The notes under the pieces are model-generated. The model was not told where the DNA came from. It worked only from the letters and a program-made list of their open reading frames with translations, and did not search any database. From Natrialba chahannaoensis JCM 10990 (GTDB taxonomy: Archaea; Halobacteriota; Halobacteria; Halobacteriales; Natrialbaceae): a stretch of 64,000 nt of DNA. The stretch lies in contig NZ_AOIN01000035.1 in NCBI RefSeq assembly GCF_000337135.1, positions 1-64,000 of the forward strand, in the 5' to 3' direction. The position numbers and the translations under genes were made by a program. Shown piece after piece: positions 56,002-64,000 of the stretch (position 1 is the first letter of the stretch; the number at the start of each line of letters is the position of its first letter).

Positions 56002-57051
56002 TCAGTCCCAGGAAATTCCTTGCGGATCGGCAGGGGGTGTGAGTGGACTCGAGGGGAGGTCGCCGCTGGGGTCAGGATCGTTGTACGCCTTCGGCGCAAC
56101 GTCATTCGGGGCGGTCGGGTAGAACAGCGATGCGATCGCGTGGAGGTGTTCGCGGCCGACATCGAGTTCGAACTGTCCGCCGCCGAACAGCTGTATCTCG
56201 TGGTTGAGACAGTACTCGATCGTCTCGAAGAGTGACTGCACCGAGCCGAACCGGGACGGCTTGATGTTGAGCCACTCTGGCTCCCAGGGGAGGTCTTCGA
56301 CCGTCTCGACACCGCGGATTGGGTAATCCCAGGTCACGCGCGTTTCATGGCCCTCGAACAACGGTCGCGTCTCGTCGTTCAATTCTGGATCTTCGATGAG
56401 TGCCGCAGGAAAGCCCTTGATAACCCGTTCGTAAAGTGCCGGGTCAGCAGGTTGATCGACCGTCGTGCCGTGGTACTGGCCCTTGAGGTCGAGGGTCTGC
56501 ACCGCGTCGGTTGCCGCCAGCCGCTGGACGACATCGTCGGTCCACTCGGATGTCGGGTCGAGTTTGAACTCCAGGTCGGGGTTACGGTCGAGCCAGTCGA
56601 GTACTCGGTCGCCGGTCGGTGGCTCTTCCAGGCGCGTACTGACGACGAATCGAACGGAATCGTACGTGCGATCAAGCTGGTCAGCGAGGTTCGTCTCGGC
56701 CTGTCTCAGCGCGAGGTCGAGCGCGGCGCTCTCGAAGGCCCACTGCCGATAGTTACGAAAGATCGACTGATTCGGTTCGTTGCCGAGGAAGAAGTCGATC
56801 TCGGATACGTGGTCCGAAAACTCATCGAGCGTGTACTCGCCGGTGATGGGAAAGTCCGCTGCAGCAGCGCGAAGAGTGTCGTGTGCGTCGTTATCGTATG
56901 TCACGTCCTCGCCACGGCCGGTTTCGCCGTCGCCGTGTAACGAGACGATGGTCGTCGCTCGAGTGAAGCCACTCGATGTGTCTCGTTCGCGCTGTTCGAG
57001 CTTGTAGTCCTCGATTTCGAGTTCGAGATCGGCGACCTGTTCGTACAACAT
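56002..57051 (-). CDS. Enolase-superfamily protein
   Basis: A 349-aa protein with the barrel pattern of the enolase/mandelate racemase superfamily. Candidate metal ligands are in TLDLKGQY, LIEDPE (Glu) and TWDYPIRG (Asp); candidate Lys residues are in EFKLDP and LNIKPSR. All the usual positions are filled, so it may be active, but the substrate cannot be read from sequence. The N-terminus starts MLYEQVADLEL. A TATA-like sequence is not obvious. No neighbouring pathway genes point to a role. Confidence 0.78.
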   Translation of the reverse strand: MLYEQVADLELEIEDYKLEQRERDTSSGFTRATTIVSLHGDGETGRGEDVTYDNDAHDTLRAAAADFPITGEYTLDEFSDHVSEIDFFLGNEPNQSIFRNYRQWAFESAALDLALRQAETNLADQLDRTYDSVRFVVSTRLEEPPTGDRVLDWLDRNPDLEFKLDPTSEWTDDVVQRLAATDAVQTLDLKGQYHGTTVDQPADPALYERVIKGFPAALIEDPELNDETRPLFEGHETRVTWDYPIRGVETVEDLPWEPEWLNIKPSRFGSVQSLFETIEYCLNHEIQLFGGGQFELDVGREHLHAIASLFYPTAPNDVAPKAYNDPDPSGDLPSSPLTPPADPQGISWD

Positions 57052-57390
57052 GTGGCTCTTCCTTTGTGCCGACGTCAGTAATAAGTGAGAGTGACAAGCA
57101 GTGAACCTGGTAACACTCGTGTCGCCCGCTTAGCAGTTCGGAGTCAGGACCGCCGCCAGAAGCCAGCGTTTTTCGTCCGATCGACGACCAGAGCACGCTT
57201 GATCCCACTCGGAGGCTCAGACAACCGTGCAAAAACAGTTTCTGCTGTGAGTTTGACCGATAGCGACCGGCGACAATCCACTGTGGCCGCCGGAAGTCGG
57301 TTCCATTGCGGTGCTGATATCGGTGTTGCCTGATATTGTTCTGGCCCGCAAGCACTTATTCAGGCTGAGAACGAACCTAGATCGGTTGCC
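57052..57390. other. Divergent intergenic region
   Basis: No coding frame. Near the right end a TATA-like cttattc (about 57354-57360) lies 30-37 nt before the isochorismatase-family start. No other structure was seen. Confidence 0.45.
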
Positions 57391-58022
57391 ATGGAAAACG
57401 TAACTGCCGCGCCGAGCGATCGGCTACTCACGCCCGAGAACTGCGCAGTAACGTTCATCGATCATCAACCCGAGATGGTACTCGGCGTCAATACCATCGA
57501 AACGGGGAAGCTTCGGAACAACGTCGCTGGGCTGGCAAAGACAGTCGACGCGTACGATATCCCGACTGTTCTCACGACCATCGGTAGGGAGTACAACGGC
57601 CCCTCTTCGAGGAGATCAGGGTGACGTTTCCTGACGAGGAGGTGATCGACCGAACGACGATGAACTCGTGGGAAGATGAGGCATTCGTCGACGCTATCGA
57701 AGCGACCGGTCGTGACCGGCTGGTCATTGCCGGCCTCTGGACCGAGGTTTGCGTTTGCTTCGCCGCTCTCTCCGCCCTTGAGGTGGGATACGACGTCTAC
57801 GTTGTCGCAGATGCCAGTGGCGGACAGACGACTGCAGATCACGAACGTGCGATGGAGCGGATGATCGAAGCTGGTGTGACCCCAGTTACGTGGTCTCAAG
57901 TACTCTACGAACTGCAGCGGGACTGGGCAGCTGACGGCGCTGAACAAGCCCACCAGATTGCGATCGACCACGGTGGCGACTTCGGGATGGCCGTCGAATT
58001 CGCTGACTTCCTCTCCGAGTAA
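57391..58022 (+). pseudogene. Isochorismatase-family hydrolase, frameshifted
   Basis: Two frames together form one cysteine hydrolase of the isochorismatase fold. The first (57391 to 57624) has FIDHQPEMVLGV with the catalytic Asp and ends after NGPSSRRSG. In the next frame the expected NGPLFEEIRVTFPDEEVIDRT follows, continuing with NSWEDEAF, VIAGLWTEVCV (the nucleophile Cys is in this region) and GGQTTADHERAM. A missing C in the run at about 57600-57603 explains it. It is labelled a pseudogene, but sequencing error is equally possible. Confidence 0.83.
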
Positions 58023-58037
58023 GACGCCCGGAGCGGC

Positions 58038-58379
58038 TCAGGGGACCTTGATATACTGGTATCCTTCTTCCTGGCGCTGTGTGAGCTCTCCGACGGACGT
58101 CGGTGCGGTCTCGACGGCCTCGAGAATGTCATCGTCCGTCAGTCCGGCTGCTTCCATAGATTTTCGACACGCGACGAATTGAACGGCGTCTTCGGATAGC
58201 TCGGCGATCTCGTCGGCGTACTCGGAGTTCGACTGCACGAGTTCGATCCCGGAGGCGTTCACGACGACTGCCACGGCATCCATCTCCACGGACTCGTCAT
58301 CGAAGATACCGTTGGCGTACCGAATCGCTGCGTCTTGAACGTCGGTCGCTCCATCAGCTACGTGAAATACGGTCTTCAT
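58038..58379 (-). CDS. DsrE-family protein
   Basis: A 113-aa single-domain protein of the DsrE/DsrF-like fold, starting MKTVFHVADGATDV. Cys70 in QFVACRKSME is at the position where family members carry sulfur. Likely small sulfur-handling or redox role. It is on the same strand as, and 44 nt after, the CDGSH iron-sulfur gene, so a shared transcript is likely. Confidence 0.82.
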   Translation of the reverse strand: MKTVFHVADGATDVQDAAIRYANGIFDDESVEMDAVAVVVNASGIELVQSNSEYADEIAELSEDAVQFVACRKSMEAAGLTDDDILEAVETAPTSVGELTQRQEEGYQYIKVP

Positions 58380-58423
58380 ACCAGTCTGTTGAACGGGTGC
58401 CGGTAAGCGTTTTCGCTGCCGAA

Positions 58424-59092
58424 CTAGTCGGGAGACACGTCACTCGAGAACCCGATCTTTCCGTGCGTACCGTCGCATACTGGTTTTCCCTGTGAACTCC
58501 CGCACCGACACAGTGACGCGCCACTCTCGCACGATTCCGACCCGCCGTCCTGCCCCTGCATTTCGAATCGCCCGTCGACACGGAGTGGTCCATCGGGTAC
58601 CGGTGTCACCCGTACGGTCCCATCTGCGTCAGGATTGTCTGCAGTCGATTCGTCGGTCGAGATCGTTCCAGATGCTTCAAATTCGGCTTCCTCGTGGCTA
58701 TTGTCACAGAGCGGTTTGTTCGAGGATGCGCCACATCGACAGAGTGCAACTCGTGTATCCTCAAGTAGAACCGTCTCATCGGAAGCGGTAATCTCGACAT
58801 CGCCTGAGAGGTACAGCGGTCCGTCCGGAACGACCGTGACTGTGTTTCGTTCCGGTACCGGTTCCTCGTACTCGGCGTCAGGTTGCTCGAACTGCAGCGC
58901 ACCGGTCGGACATTCCATGATCACGGACGCGAGCTCCTCGACAGCAGCCTCGCCGGGCTCGATCCACGGTCGCTTGTCAGGATCGAACACCGCCGGCAGT
59001 CCGTGTACACACTCTTTCGCGTGAATGCAGCGATTTACGTCGTACTCGACGACGATGTCCTCGCCGGCGTATTGATGAATGTCTTCCTCCAT
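58424..59092 (-). CDS. Iron-sulfur protein with a 4Fe-4S-like domain and two CDGSH fingers
   Basis: A 222-aa protein. The N-terminal part (about 1-75) has C-x5-C (RCIHAKEC) and CPTGAL, fitting the divergent mono-cluster ferredoxin domain. Two CDGSH-type motifs follow: LCRCGASSNKPLCDNSH (about 121-137) and LCRCGSSQGKPVCDGTH (about 195-211), each with three Cys and one His for a 2Fe-2S centre. Probable electron or cluster transfer in the cytoplasm. The start MEEDIHQY (59092) is preferred over the open frame from 59173. Confidence 0.88.
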   Translation of the reverse strand: MEEDIHQYAGEDIVVEYDVNRCIHAKECVHGLPAVFDPDKRPWIEPGEAAVEELASVIMECPTGALQFEQPDAEYEEPVPERNTVTVVPDGPLYLSGDVEITASDETVLLEDTRVALCRCGASSNKPLCDNSHEEAEFEASGTISTDESTADNPDADGTVRVTPVPDGPLRVDGRFEMQGQDGGSESCESGASLCRCGSSQGKPVCDGTHGKIGFSSDVSPD

Positions 59093-59279
59093 TTCGTCCT
59101 CTACTGGGACCAATGTAATCACGGGATACAATTCTTGGGGTATGTTAACAACTAAGGGGTGCTTTCGTATCACTCTTTCAACTCAACCGATACAGCGTCG
59201 TCTGCACAACAATTGATAACACGTCAATCGGAATACGAGAGAGGAACGCCCAAGAGGCCAGCGACCCAATCGCCACGAT

Positions 59280-60104
59280 ATGGAAACGTCCTCACCGCAA
59301 CGGACGGACGGGCCGCTCCGGTCGACCCTCGTCGGTTTCGGCCTCGCACTCCTCGGCTTAGTCGCCGCTGAATTCGTGACGTTACCGGCGTTCTTGCTCG
59401 ACCCGACGCTGCTCGAGTCGCCGGGTGACGCCTCGAACGCTGCGATCTTTGTCCTCCTCACCCTGAACTTCGTCGGCTTCTTCCTCGTTGGCGGGTTGTA
59501 CCTCCGCTATACGGGTCGAGGCTGGGACTGGCTCGATCTCGAGTGGCCCTCGCGCCAGGGGTGGATCTACGTCGGTATCGGAATCATTGGCAGCATCGCG
59601 TTCGTGATGGTCGTCAATCTCGTTGCGACGGCGCTTCAGTTGCCGTCCTCCGAGAATCAGGTGATGACGCTGATCGGAGACGATCCGAACATGGTGTTGC
59701 TCATGATTGTCATCGTGTTCCTATTTAACGCACCTGCGGAGGAGTTCCTCTTCCGGAACGTAATCCAGAAGCGGCTGTACGCCGGCTTCTCCCGGATCGG
59801 TGCGGTCGTTGTCACCAGCGCAATCTTCGCGCTGGTTCACATCCCGGCCTACGCGCTGGCAGCCGATGGATCGTTTGCCCCACTCGGCGCGATCGGCGTC
59901 TCGCTCGCTGTCGTCTTCGGTGGCTCGCTGATCTTCGGCTACCTCTACGCGCGGACCGACAACCTGCTCGTCCCGACGGCCGCCCACGCTGCGTTCAACG
60001 CGATCCAGTTCGCGATCCTCTATCTCGTGCTTCGGTTCGCACCGGAGGAACTCGAAATGGCGATGGCGCTCGGTGGCGGACTCGTTGCTGCGCTTCCACT
60101 GTAA
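59280..60104 (+). CDS. CPBP-family intramembrane metalloprotease
   Basis: A 274-aa protein with about eight hydrophobic segments. CPBP (Abi) motifs: [13 protein letters not shown] (EExxxR, motif 1), FALVHIP (FxxxH, motif 2) and HAAFNAIQF (motif 3). These are the likely metal-binding and catalytic residues. Members cleave CaaX-processed or other membrane substrates; in archaea targets are unknown. Single gene. Confidence 0.9.
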   Translation: METSSPQRTDGPLRSTLVGFGLALLGLVAAEFVTLPAFLLDPTLLESPGDASNAAIFVLLTLNFVGFFLVGGLYLRYTGRGWDWLDLEWPSRQGWIYVGIGIIGSIAFVMVVNLVATALQLPSSENQVMTLIGDDPNMVLLMIVIVFLFNAPAEEFLFRNVIQKRLYAGFSRIGAVVVTSAIFALVHIPAYALAADGSFAPLGAIGVSLAVVFGGSLIFGYLYARTDNLLVPTAAHAAFNAIQFAILYLVLRFAPEELEMAMALGGGLVAALPL

Positions 60105-60158
60105 CGTCACGGCCAGCCCCTGACCACTTTTGTAGCGCTCCGGGCTGGCGCTTCGCCC

Positions 60159-60167
60159 GGTTTATTA
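60159..60167 (+). promoter_or_regulatory. TATA box of hjc
   Basis: The sequence ggtttatta is centred about 28 nt before the ATG at 60191 and fits a leaderless message. Confidence 0.55.
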
Positions 60168-60190
60168 CCACCCCTCGACGAACTACCCGT

Positions 60191-60712
60191 ATGTCTCAGG
60201 CGAAGGGCGACCGCCGCGAACGTGAACTCGTCAACGAACTCGACGAGGCCGGCTTCGCGGTGATGCGCGCGCCCGCAAGCGGCTCGGCGACCGAACGCGA
60301 ACTCCCCGACGTACTCGCCGGCGACGGCGAGCAGTTCTACGCGATCGAAGCCAAATCAAGCGCTGGCGACCCGATCTATCTCACTGGCGAGGAGGTCGAG
60401 GCGCTCATCTACTTCGCACAGAACTTCGGCGCGAAACCCCGCATCGGTGTCCGGTTCGACCGCGAGGACTGGTACTTCTTTCACCCCGCAGACCTGCACG
60501 TCACCGACGGCGGCAACTACCGCGTAAAGAAGGAAACCGCACTCGCCGACGGCACCGACTTCGCGGAGTTCGTCGGTGCCTCCGAGAAGGTCACGCTGGA
60601 TGAACTCGGTGATACAGACGACGACGGTCCCGATGAAGGCATTCTCCGGGTACTCAACGCAGTCGAACAGGGCGTGATGGACGTCGAGGAAGCAGCGCGG
60701 ACACTCGAGTAG
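60191..60712 (+). CDS. hjc: Holliday-junction resolvase
   Basis: Archaeal endonuclease that cuts four-way DNA junctions during recombination and repair. The 173-aa protein begins [18 protein letters not shown] with the catalytic Glu. The PD-(D/E)xK core follows: ELPDVLAGD with Asp and FYAIEAKSS with Glu-x-Lys. The C-terminal extension (about 120-173) is acidic and helical. Length is at the long end for Hjc. Confidence 0.93.
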   Translation: MSQAKGDRRERELVNELDEAGFAVMRAPASGSATERELPDVLAGDGEQFYAIEAKSSAGDPIYLTGEEVEALIYFAQNFGAKPRIGVRFDREDWYFFHPADLHVTDGGNYRVKKETALADGTDFAEFVGASEKVTLDELGDTDDDGPDEGILRVLNAVEQGVMDVEEAARTLE

Positions 60713-60764
60713 CGTCTGTATTTTCACACCCCGACTCCCGTTTGCTGCGTGCTGTCCCGTCCGC

Positions 60765-62618
60765 TTATGTTGAGTCCGTCACAATTCCGTGCACCTCGTC
60801 GGTGCTGACTGGCCCGTAGCGGACGATCGAATCGTACGCCTCGAGTGCGAATCGACCCCCGCTCGTGATCCCACGCGCAGCTCGGTCCGCAAGTTCCCGC
60901 GAGACGAACCGGTTTGCGACGAGTACCAGTCGACCGTTCTCATCCTCCTCCAGGTTGCGCTGTGCGCGCTCGAGCAACAACGCAGCAGTGAAAACGTCGA
61001 AGACGTAGTGTGCAAGGCGCTTTGCGGACAGTTGCGCGTACTCGGTGTCCTCACCGGCGAGCGTCGCGAGCGCCCCCATCAGGTCGTGGAACTCGGCTTC
61101 GACCGTCGCGGCGGCGTCTGCCAACGCTGGATGTGAGATGTACTCGAGTCGCTCGCTGATTGCGGCCTGCAGCGGTTCGTGAGCGTCCTCGCGTTCGAGC
61201 GCCCGAAGGACGTCTAACGAGAGGATGTTCTCGGTCCCCTCCCAGATCGGGAGGACCTGCGCGTCTCGGAGCAGGCGGTTGGTGACAAAATCGTTCACGT
61301 AGCCGTTGCCGCCGTGGATCTCCATCCCGTAGGAGGCGGTGTCGACGGCCATGCGGGCGGTGCGGGCCTTGGCGATGGGGATCAGTAGCCGCATGAGCCG
61401 GTAGGCGTCATCTGCCGTTTCGCCGGCTCTTGCTGCCCGTTCACGCTCCGAGAGCAGGCGTGCTGCCTCGAAGGTGTACGTCGTCGCGGCCTCGTGGGTG
61501 ACGGCCATGTCGACGAGATCCGCGCGCATGAGTGGGTACTGGTCGATAGTCTCGCCGAAGGCCTCGCGGTTCGCGGCGTAGATTTTGCTCTCGAGGAGGA
61601 CACGGCCGATGATGCCACAGGAGGCGGCCGCGTTCGAGAGGCGTTCGAGGTTGAGCATCTCGGCCATCTGCCGGAAGCCGTGTTCTTCCTCGCCGACGAG
61701 GTACGCCTTCGCGCCGGTGAACTCGACCTCGCCGGTGGGGACCGAAATCGTCCCGAGTTTGTCCTTGAGCCGACGATAGAACTGGTCGTTGGTTTCCGCA
61801 GGTGCGAGCGGCCCGTCTTCTTGCCGCTCTCCCTTGGTGTAGGGTCCGTCTCCGTCTGTGTCGTCGGGATCTGCGTGCGGGACAAGGAACATCGAGAGGC
61901 CCGCGGTTCCCGCCGGCGCGTCCTCGGTTCGGGCGAGCGCGAGCGTTCCTTCGGCGTCGATGTTCGAACAGAACCACTTTTCGCCGGTGAGTCGCCAGTA
62001 GCCTGCGCTCTCGTCCCACTCGGCGCGGGTCTCGTTCGAGCCGACGTCGCTGCCGCCTTGCTTTTCGGTAAGGAACATCGCGCCCTCGATCAGGTCTTCG
62101 TAGTCGCGGTTCGTGAGGGCATCGTAGTACTCACACAGCACGTCGTCCTCGCGACCGAACTTCTCGAGGACGAGCGCTGCGCCGGCGGTCATCGCAACTG
62201 GGCAGTCGAAGCCCGGGTCCGAGTAGGAGAGCAGGTACTGCATCGCGAGGTTGTGCGAGAGCGGCATCGGTTCGTCGCGACCTGGCGGCGCTTCGAAGGA
62301 ATCCGCGACGATGCCCTGTTCGTAGGTGAGGCGTTCGTTCTCGTACTGTGCCTCCGGATATCGAACCCAGTTCTGTACCTCGCCGTACTTGTCGTAGGGC
62401 TCGAGTTCGGGACCGTGGCCGTCGATGTCGTCGGCGTTGTCCGCGATGGTGTTACCAACGGTTTCGCCGAACGCCGAGAGTCGCGATTCGGCCCAGTCGA
62501 ACTCGTCGTCGGTGTAGCCGCGCCGAAGCTCGCGCTGGAGCGTCTGATCGAGTTCCCAGTAGTTGACGTGCCGGCCGTCCTCAAACGTGCCGTAGTCGAT
62601 TCCGGCGTCCGTGTCCAT
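60765..62618 (-). CDS. Acyl-CoA dehydrogenase, AidB-like long form
   Basis: A 617-aa flavoprotein, longer than the usual 380-aa acyl-CoA dehydrogenases. Middle-domain motifs FLTEKQGGSDVGSNET and WRLTGEKWFCSN, the C-terminal FAD-binding and helical region RMAVDTASYGMEIHGGNGYVN and PIWEGTENILSLDVLRAL all fit. A C-terminal extension of about 150 residues resembles AidB-type members linked to alkylation response. Substrate unknown: fatty-acid oxidation or a protective role are both possible. Single gene. Confidence 0.87.
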   Translation of the reverse strand: MDTDAGIDYGTFEDGRHVNYWELDQTLQRELRRGYTDDEFDWAESRLSAFGETVGNTIADNADDIDGHGPELEPYDKYGEVQNWVRYPEAQYENERLTYEQGIVADSFEAPPGRDEPMPLSHNLAMQYLLSYSDPGFDCPVAMTAGAALVLEKFGREDDVLCEYYDALTNRDYEDLIEGAMFLTEKQGGSDVGSNETRAEWDESAGYWRLTGEKWFCSNIDAEGTLALARTEDAPAGTAGLSMFLVPHADPDDTDGDGPYTKGERQEDGPLAPAETNDQFYRRLKDKLGTISVPTGEVEFTGAKAYLVGEEEHGFRQMAEMLNLERLSNAAASCGIIGRVLLESKIYAANREAFGETIDQYPLMRADLVDMAVTHEAATTYTFEAARLLSERERAARAGETADDAYRLMRLLIPIAKARTARMAVDTASYGMEIHGGNGYVNDFVTNRLLRDAQVLPIWEGTENILSLDVLRALEREDAHEPLQAAISERLEYISHPALADAAATVEAEFHDLMGALATLAGEDTEYAQLSAKRLAHYVFDVFTAALLLERAQRNLEEDENGRLVLVANRFVSRELADRAARGITSGGRFALEAYDSIVRYGPVSTDEVHGIVTDST

Positions 62619-62720
62619 GTACGTAATTGTTACCGTATCTCAATAAAACGGGAGTAACGAAACAGTTTCTCGGTTGGGTACTGTTTCCGTTCGGTCCAGA
62701 ACGTGTGCTCGGACGGCGTC

Positions 62721-63416
62721 TCAGGCGCGCTTCTCGAGTCGCGTCCGCGGGAAGACGTACACCCGAAGCGAGTTGGGGACGACGCCGTTCGGCCGCACGG
62801 TTGCGTGCGGGTAGACGACGCCGTTCGGCCGCACGGTTGCGTGCGGGTAGACGACGCCGACGACGGGTACGTCGGGGTCGTATGCCGAGTTCGTGCCGTA
62901 CTCCGCGACGGTGCAGTCCGCCGCATCAATCCGGACCGCGTCCGCCCGCAGGTCCGACACGTCGACGACGGTGAGCCGGTCGCTCGTCTCGCGGTCGACC
63001 ACTGTGTCGCCCGGCCAGAGCGTGTGTGCCTCGCAGTAGACGGGCTGTCCGGACTCCTCGTCGCCGGTGCTACTGCCATCATCCTCCTCGTCGACGAAAA
63101 CCGACTCGTGGCAGTCAGTGTTCCGGCACTCTACGGCAAGCTGTCCCGGTGGCGGGGTGCGGCCGTCGGTGATCTCGATGGCGACGCGGCGGCTGTGCTT
63201 GCAGCGGACGTTACGGAAGATGTGGTCCGGGCAGGTACACCGGCCCGCGACGAGGTCGACGAGGTAGGTGTGGTCGCTTGCGGATTCGACCTCGTAGAGG
63301 CCGTCGCCGAGCGGGAGGACTGACATTGGTTCAGTCCGCGCCCGTCGCGATCGCTCCTCGAGCTGGTTCGGTGTCTGTACTGGTAGCGGTGCTTTCGGTG
63401 ACGCTATTGTTTTCAT
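62721..63416 (-). CDS. SWIM zinc-finger protein
   Basis: A 231-aa protein with the SWIM motif RCTCPDHIFRNVRCKHSRRV (CxC-x-CxH, about 58-77), expected to bind zinc and nucleic acid or protein. A second Cys cluster (CRNTDCHES, then YCEAH) lies further on. The C-terminal part contains two perfect copies of a 12-residue block, VVYPHATVRPNG, from a 36-bp tandem DNA duplication. Start ATG 63416 (MKTIASP) is preferred to 63326 because LEERSRRARTEPMSVLPLGDGLYEV is continuous with the domain in similar proteins. The 63488 extension is unlikely. Confidence 0.8.
   Translation of the reverse strand: MKTIASPKAPLPVQTPNQLEERSRRARTEPMSVLPLGDGLYEVESASDHTYLVDLVAGRCTCPDHIFRNVRCKHSRRVAIEITDGRTPPPGQLAVECRNTDCHESVFVDEEDDGSSTGDEESGQPVYCEAHTLWPGDTVVDRETSDRLTVVDVSDLRADAVRIDAADCTVAEYGTNSAYDPDVPVVGVVYPHATVRPNGVVYPHATVRPNGVVPNSLRVYVFPRTRLEKRA
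62779..62850. repeat. Perfect 36-bp tandem duplication inside the SWIM gene
   Basis: Two identical 36-bp units (62779-62814 and 62815-62850), followed by a short partial third copy. The unit is a multiple of three, so the frame is kept and two copies of a 12-residue block are encoded. Copy-number change by slippage is possible. Confidence 0.85.
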
Positions 63417-63672
63417 GGGTGCGTCGGGTGAGACTGTCGCGGAACTGGTCGGGTAACTATTCATCAGAGATACGTGCTGGAGGGGCATAACGGCCCTGTC
63501 CCTCGGAATTCTTGACTACTGGTGTGGGTTGACCGTCGGGTTGTGTGACAGTCTCGATGCGCTCGAAGCAGTCCGATCATGATGTGGTGACGAACCGGTT
63601 CGATTACAGCGTGATGCTCACTCCTGGTCCACAATAGGTGAGTTCTAAGAGGATGGCTCCGTTCTCCCCGAT
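63417..63672. other. Intergenic region before the PspAB-like gene
   Basis: No supported reading frame. The left part can be read as a short extension of the SWIM gene, rejected above. Sequence before the next start has gttctaag (about 63641-63648), a weak TATA-like element 25-32 nt upstream. Confidence 0.45.
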
Positions 63673-64000
63673 ATGGGACTGCTGGACGGACTCCGTGCCG
63701 CGCTCGGCCTGCGCGCCGAGACTGACGCCAGACGCGACGCCGACCCCGAGGACCTCTTCGGGATGAGCACCGCCTATCTGACGATGGAGGCGGAGTTAGG
63801 GTACCAATCACTCGATATCGGCGCGCTCTGTTTCTCCGGCGTCGACTCCCACAGCTTCCGCGACGCGGTCGCCGAAGTCGAGTCGATCCTCGAAGCCGGA
63901 CAGGAAGACACCGGCACCGAGTTCACCGTCACCGACGACGACCACGGTTACCACTGGGTTGTCCTCGAGGACAGCGATCCGGAGGACCTGATCACGAGCA
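63673..64000 (+). CDS. PspA-associated protein PspAB-like, truncated by window end
   Basis: Starts MGLLDGLRAALGLRAE and runs off the window after about 109 codons. The stretch DADPEDLFGMSTAYLTMEAELG and the later DDDHGYHWVVLEDSDPEDL match what I recall of haloarchaeal PspAB, a companion of the membrane-stress protein PspA. The assignment is from memory. No stop is seen inside the window. Confidence 0.72.
   Translation, partial: MGLLDGLRAALGLRAETDARRDADPEDLFGMSTAYLTMEAELGYQSLDIGALCFSGVDSHSFRDAVAEVESILEAGQEDTGTEFTVTDDDHGYHWVVLEDSDPEDLITS

Noticed and set aside
1-64000. tRNA, rRNA, CRISPR arrays, toxin-antitoxin or restriction genes
   Set aside because: None could be recognised by reading the sequence. 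Small or unusual RNAs could be missed without a covariance search.

Overview
The window is chromosomal DNA from a halophilic archaeon (class Halobacteria). The genes are GC-rich and encode acidic proteins with many Asp and Glu residues. There are several Tat-type (twin-arginine) lipoproteins. Archaeal information-processing genes are present (TBP, aIF1A, an RFC small-subunit paralogue, Hjc, RNase Z, tRNA G10 methyltransferase). Many starts have a TATA-like box 25-31 nt upstream and no room for a leader, which is typical of haloarchaeal leaderless transcripts. The palindromic octamer ACTCGAGT recurs roughly 45-50 times by eye, giving the window a distinctive DNA signature. A Natrialbales-like genus is plausible, but the sequence alone does not prove it.

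Layout. 1-2.1 kb: AT-rich, poorly coding accessory DNA with a decayed IS1595-type transposase and two orphan hypothetical genes. 2.5-11.7 kb: a lipoprotein, serA, a dipeptide/oligopeptide ABC operon (dppA-B-C and a fused DppD-DppF ATPase) and serB. 11.8-22.5 kb: lipoproteins, the methionine operon metY-metX, an MFS and an EamA transporter, a blue-copper lipoprotein, and a class V aminotransferase that could complete the serine pathway with SerA and SerB. 22.6-31.8 kb: a Tat-exported subtilisin-like protease, aIF1A, a 59-aa membrane protein, a DUF460 protein, RNase Z, a secreted repeat protein, the RFC paralogue, a hotdog thioesterase and a Bat-type HTH regulator. 31.8-32.05 kb: a short element bounded by two hairpins, resembling an IS200/IS605-derived MITE. 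32.1-45.5 kb: a YjiH-type membrane protein, Trm-G10, a three-repeat beta-helix lipoprotein, TBP, an ion channel with an unusual filter, UspA, a frameshifted M48 protease, a PRC-barrel protein, HisG and the copper ATPase CopA.

45.6-47.4 kb is an AT-rich island with a SelO-family pseudokinase gene, whose conserved C-terminus lies in another frame, and a 50-aa protein with two C2H2 zinc fingers. 47.5-55.8 kb: SpoIIM-like protein, an APH-type kinase, a FkbM methyltransferase, then MTA/SAH deaminase and S-adenosylhomocysteinase on either side of a secreted repeat protein. 56-64 kb: an enolase-superfamily protein, a frameshifted isochorismatase-family gene, DsrE and CDGSH iron-sulfur proteins, a CPBP protease, Hjc, a large acyl-CoA dehydrogenase, a SWIM zinc-finger protein with a perfect 36-bp tandem duplication, and the start of a PspAB-like gene cut by the window end.

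Metabolic links: the serine genes (serA, serB, candidate aminotransferase), methionine synthesis (metY, metX) and SAH/MTA recycling (deaminase, AhcY) suggest good coverage of one-carbon and sulfur amino-acid metabolism. Three genes (htpX-like, selO, isochorismatase-like) each carry what looks like a single-base frameshift. This could be real decay or sequencing error. I did not find a convincing new defence system; the strongest unexplained items are the IS605-type mini-element, the SelO/zinc-finger island and the octamer.
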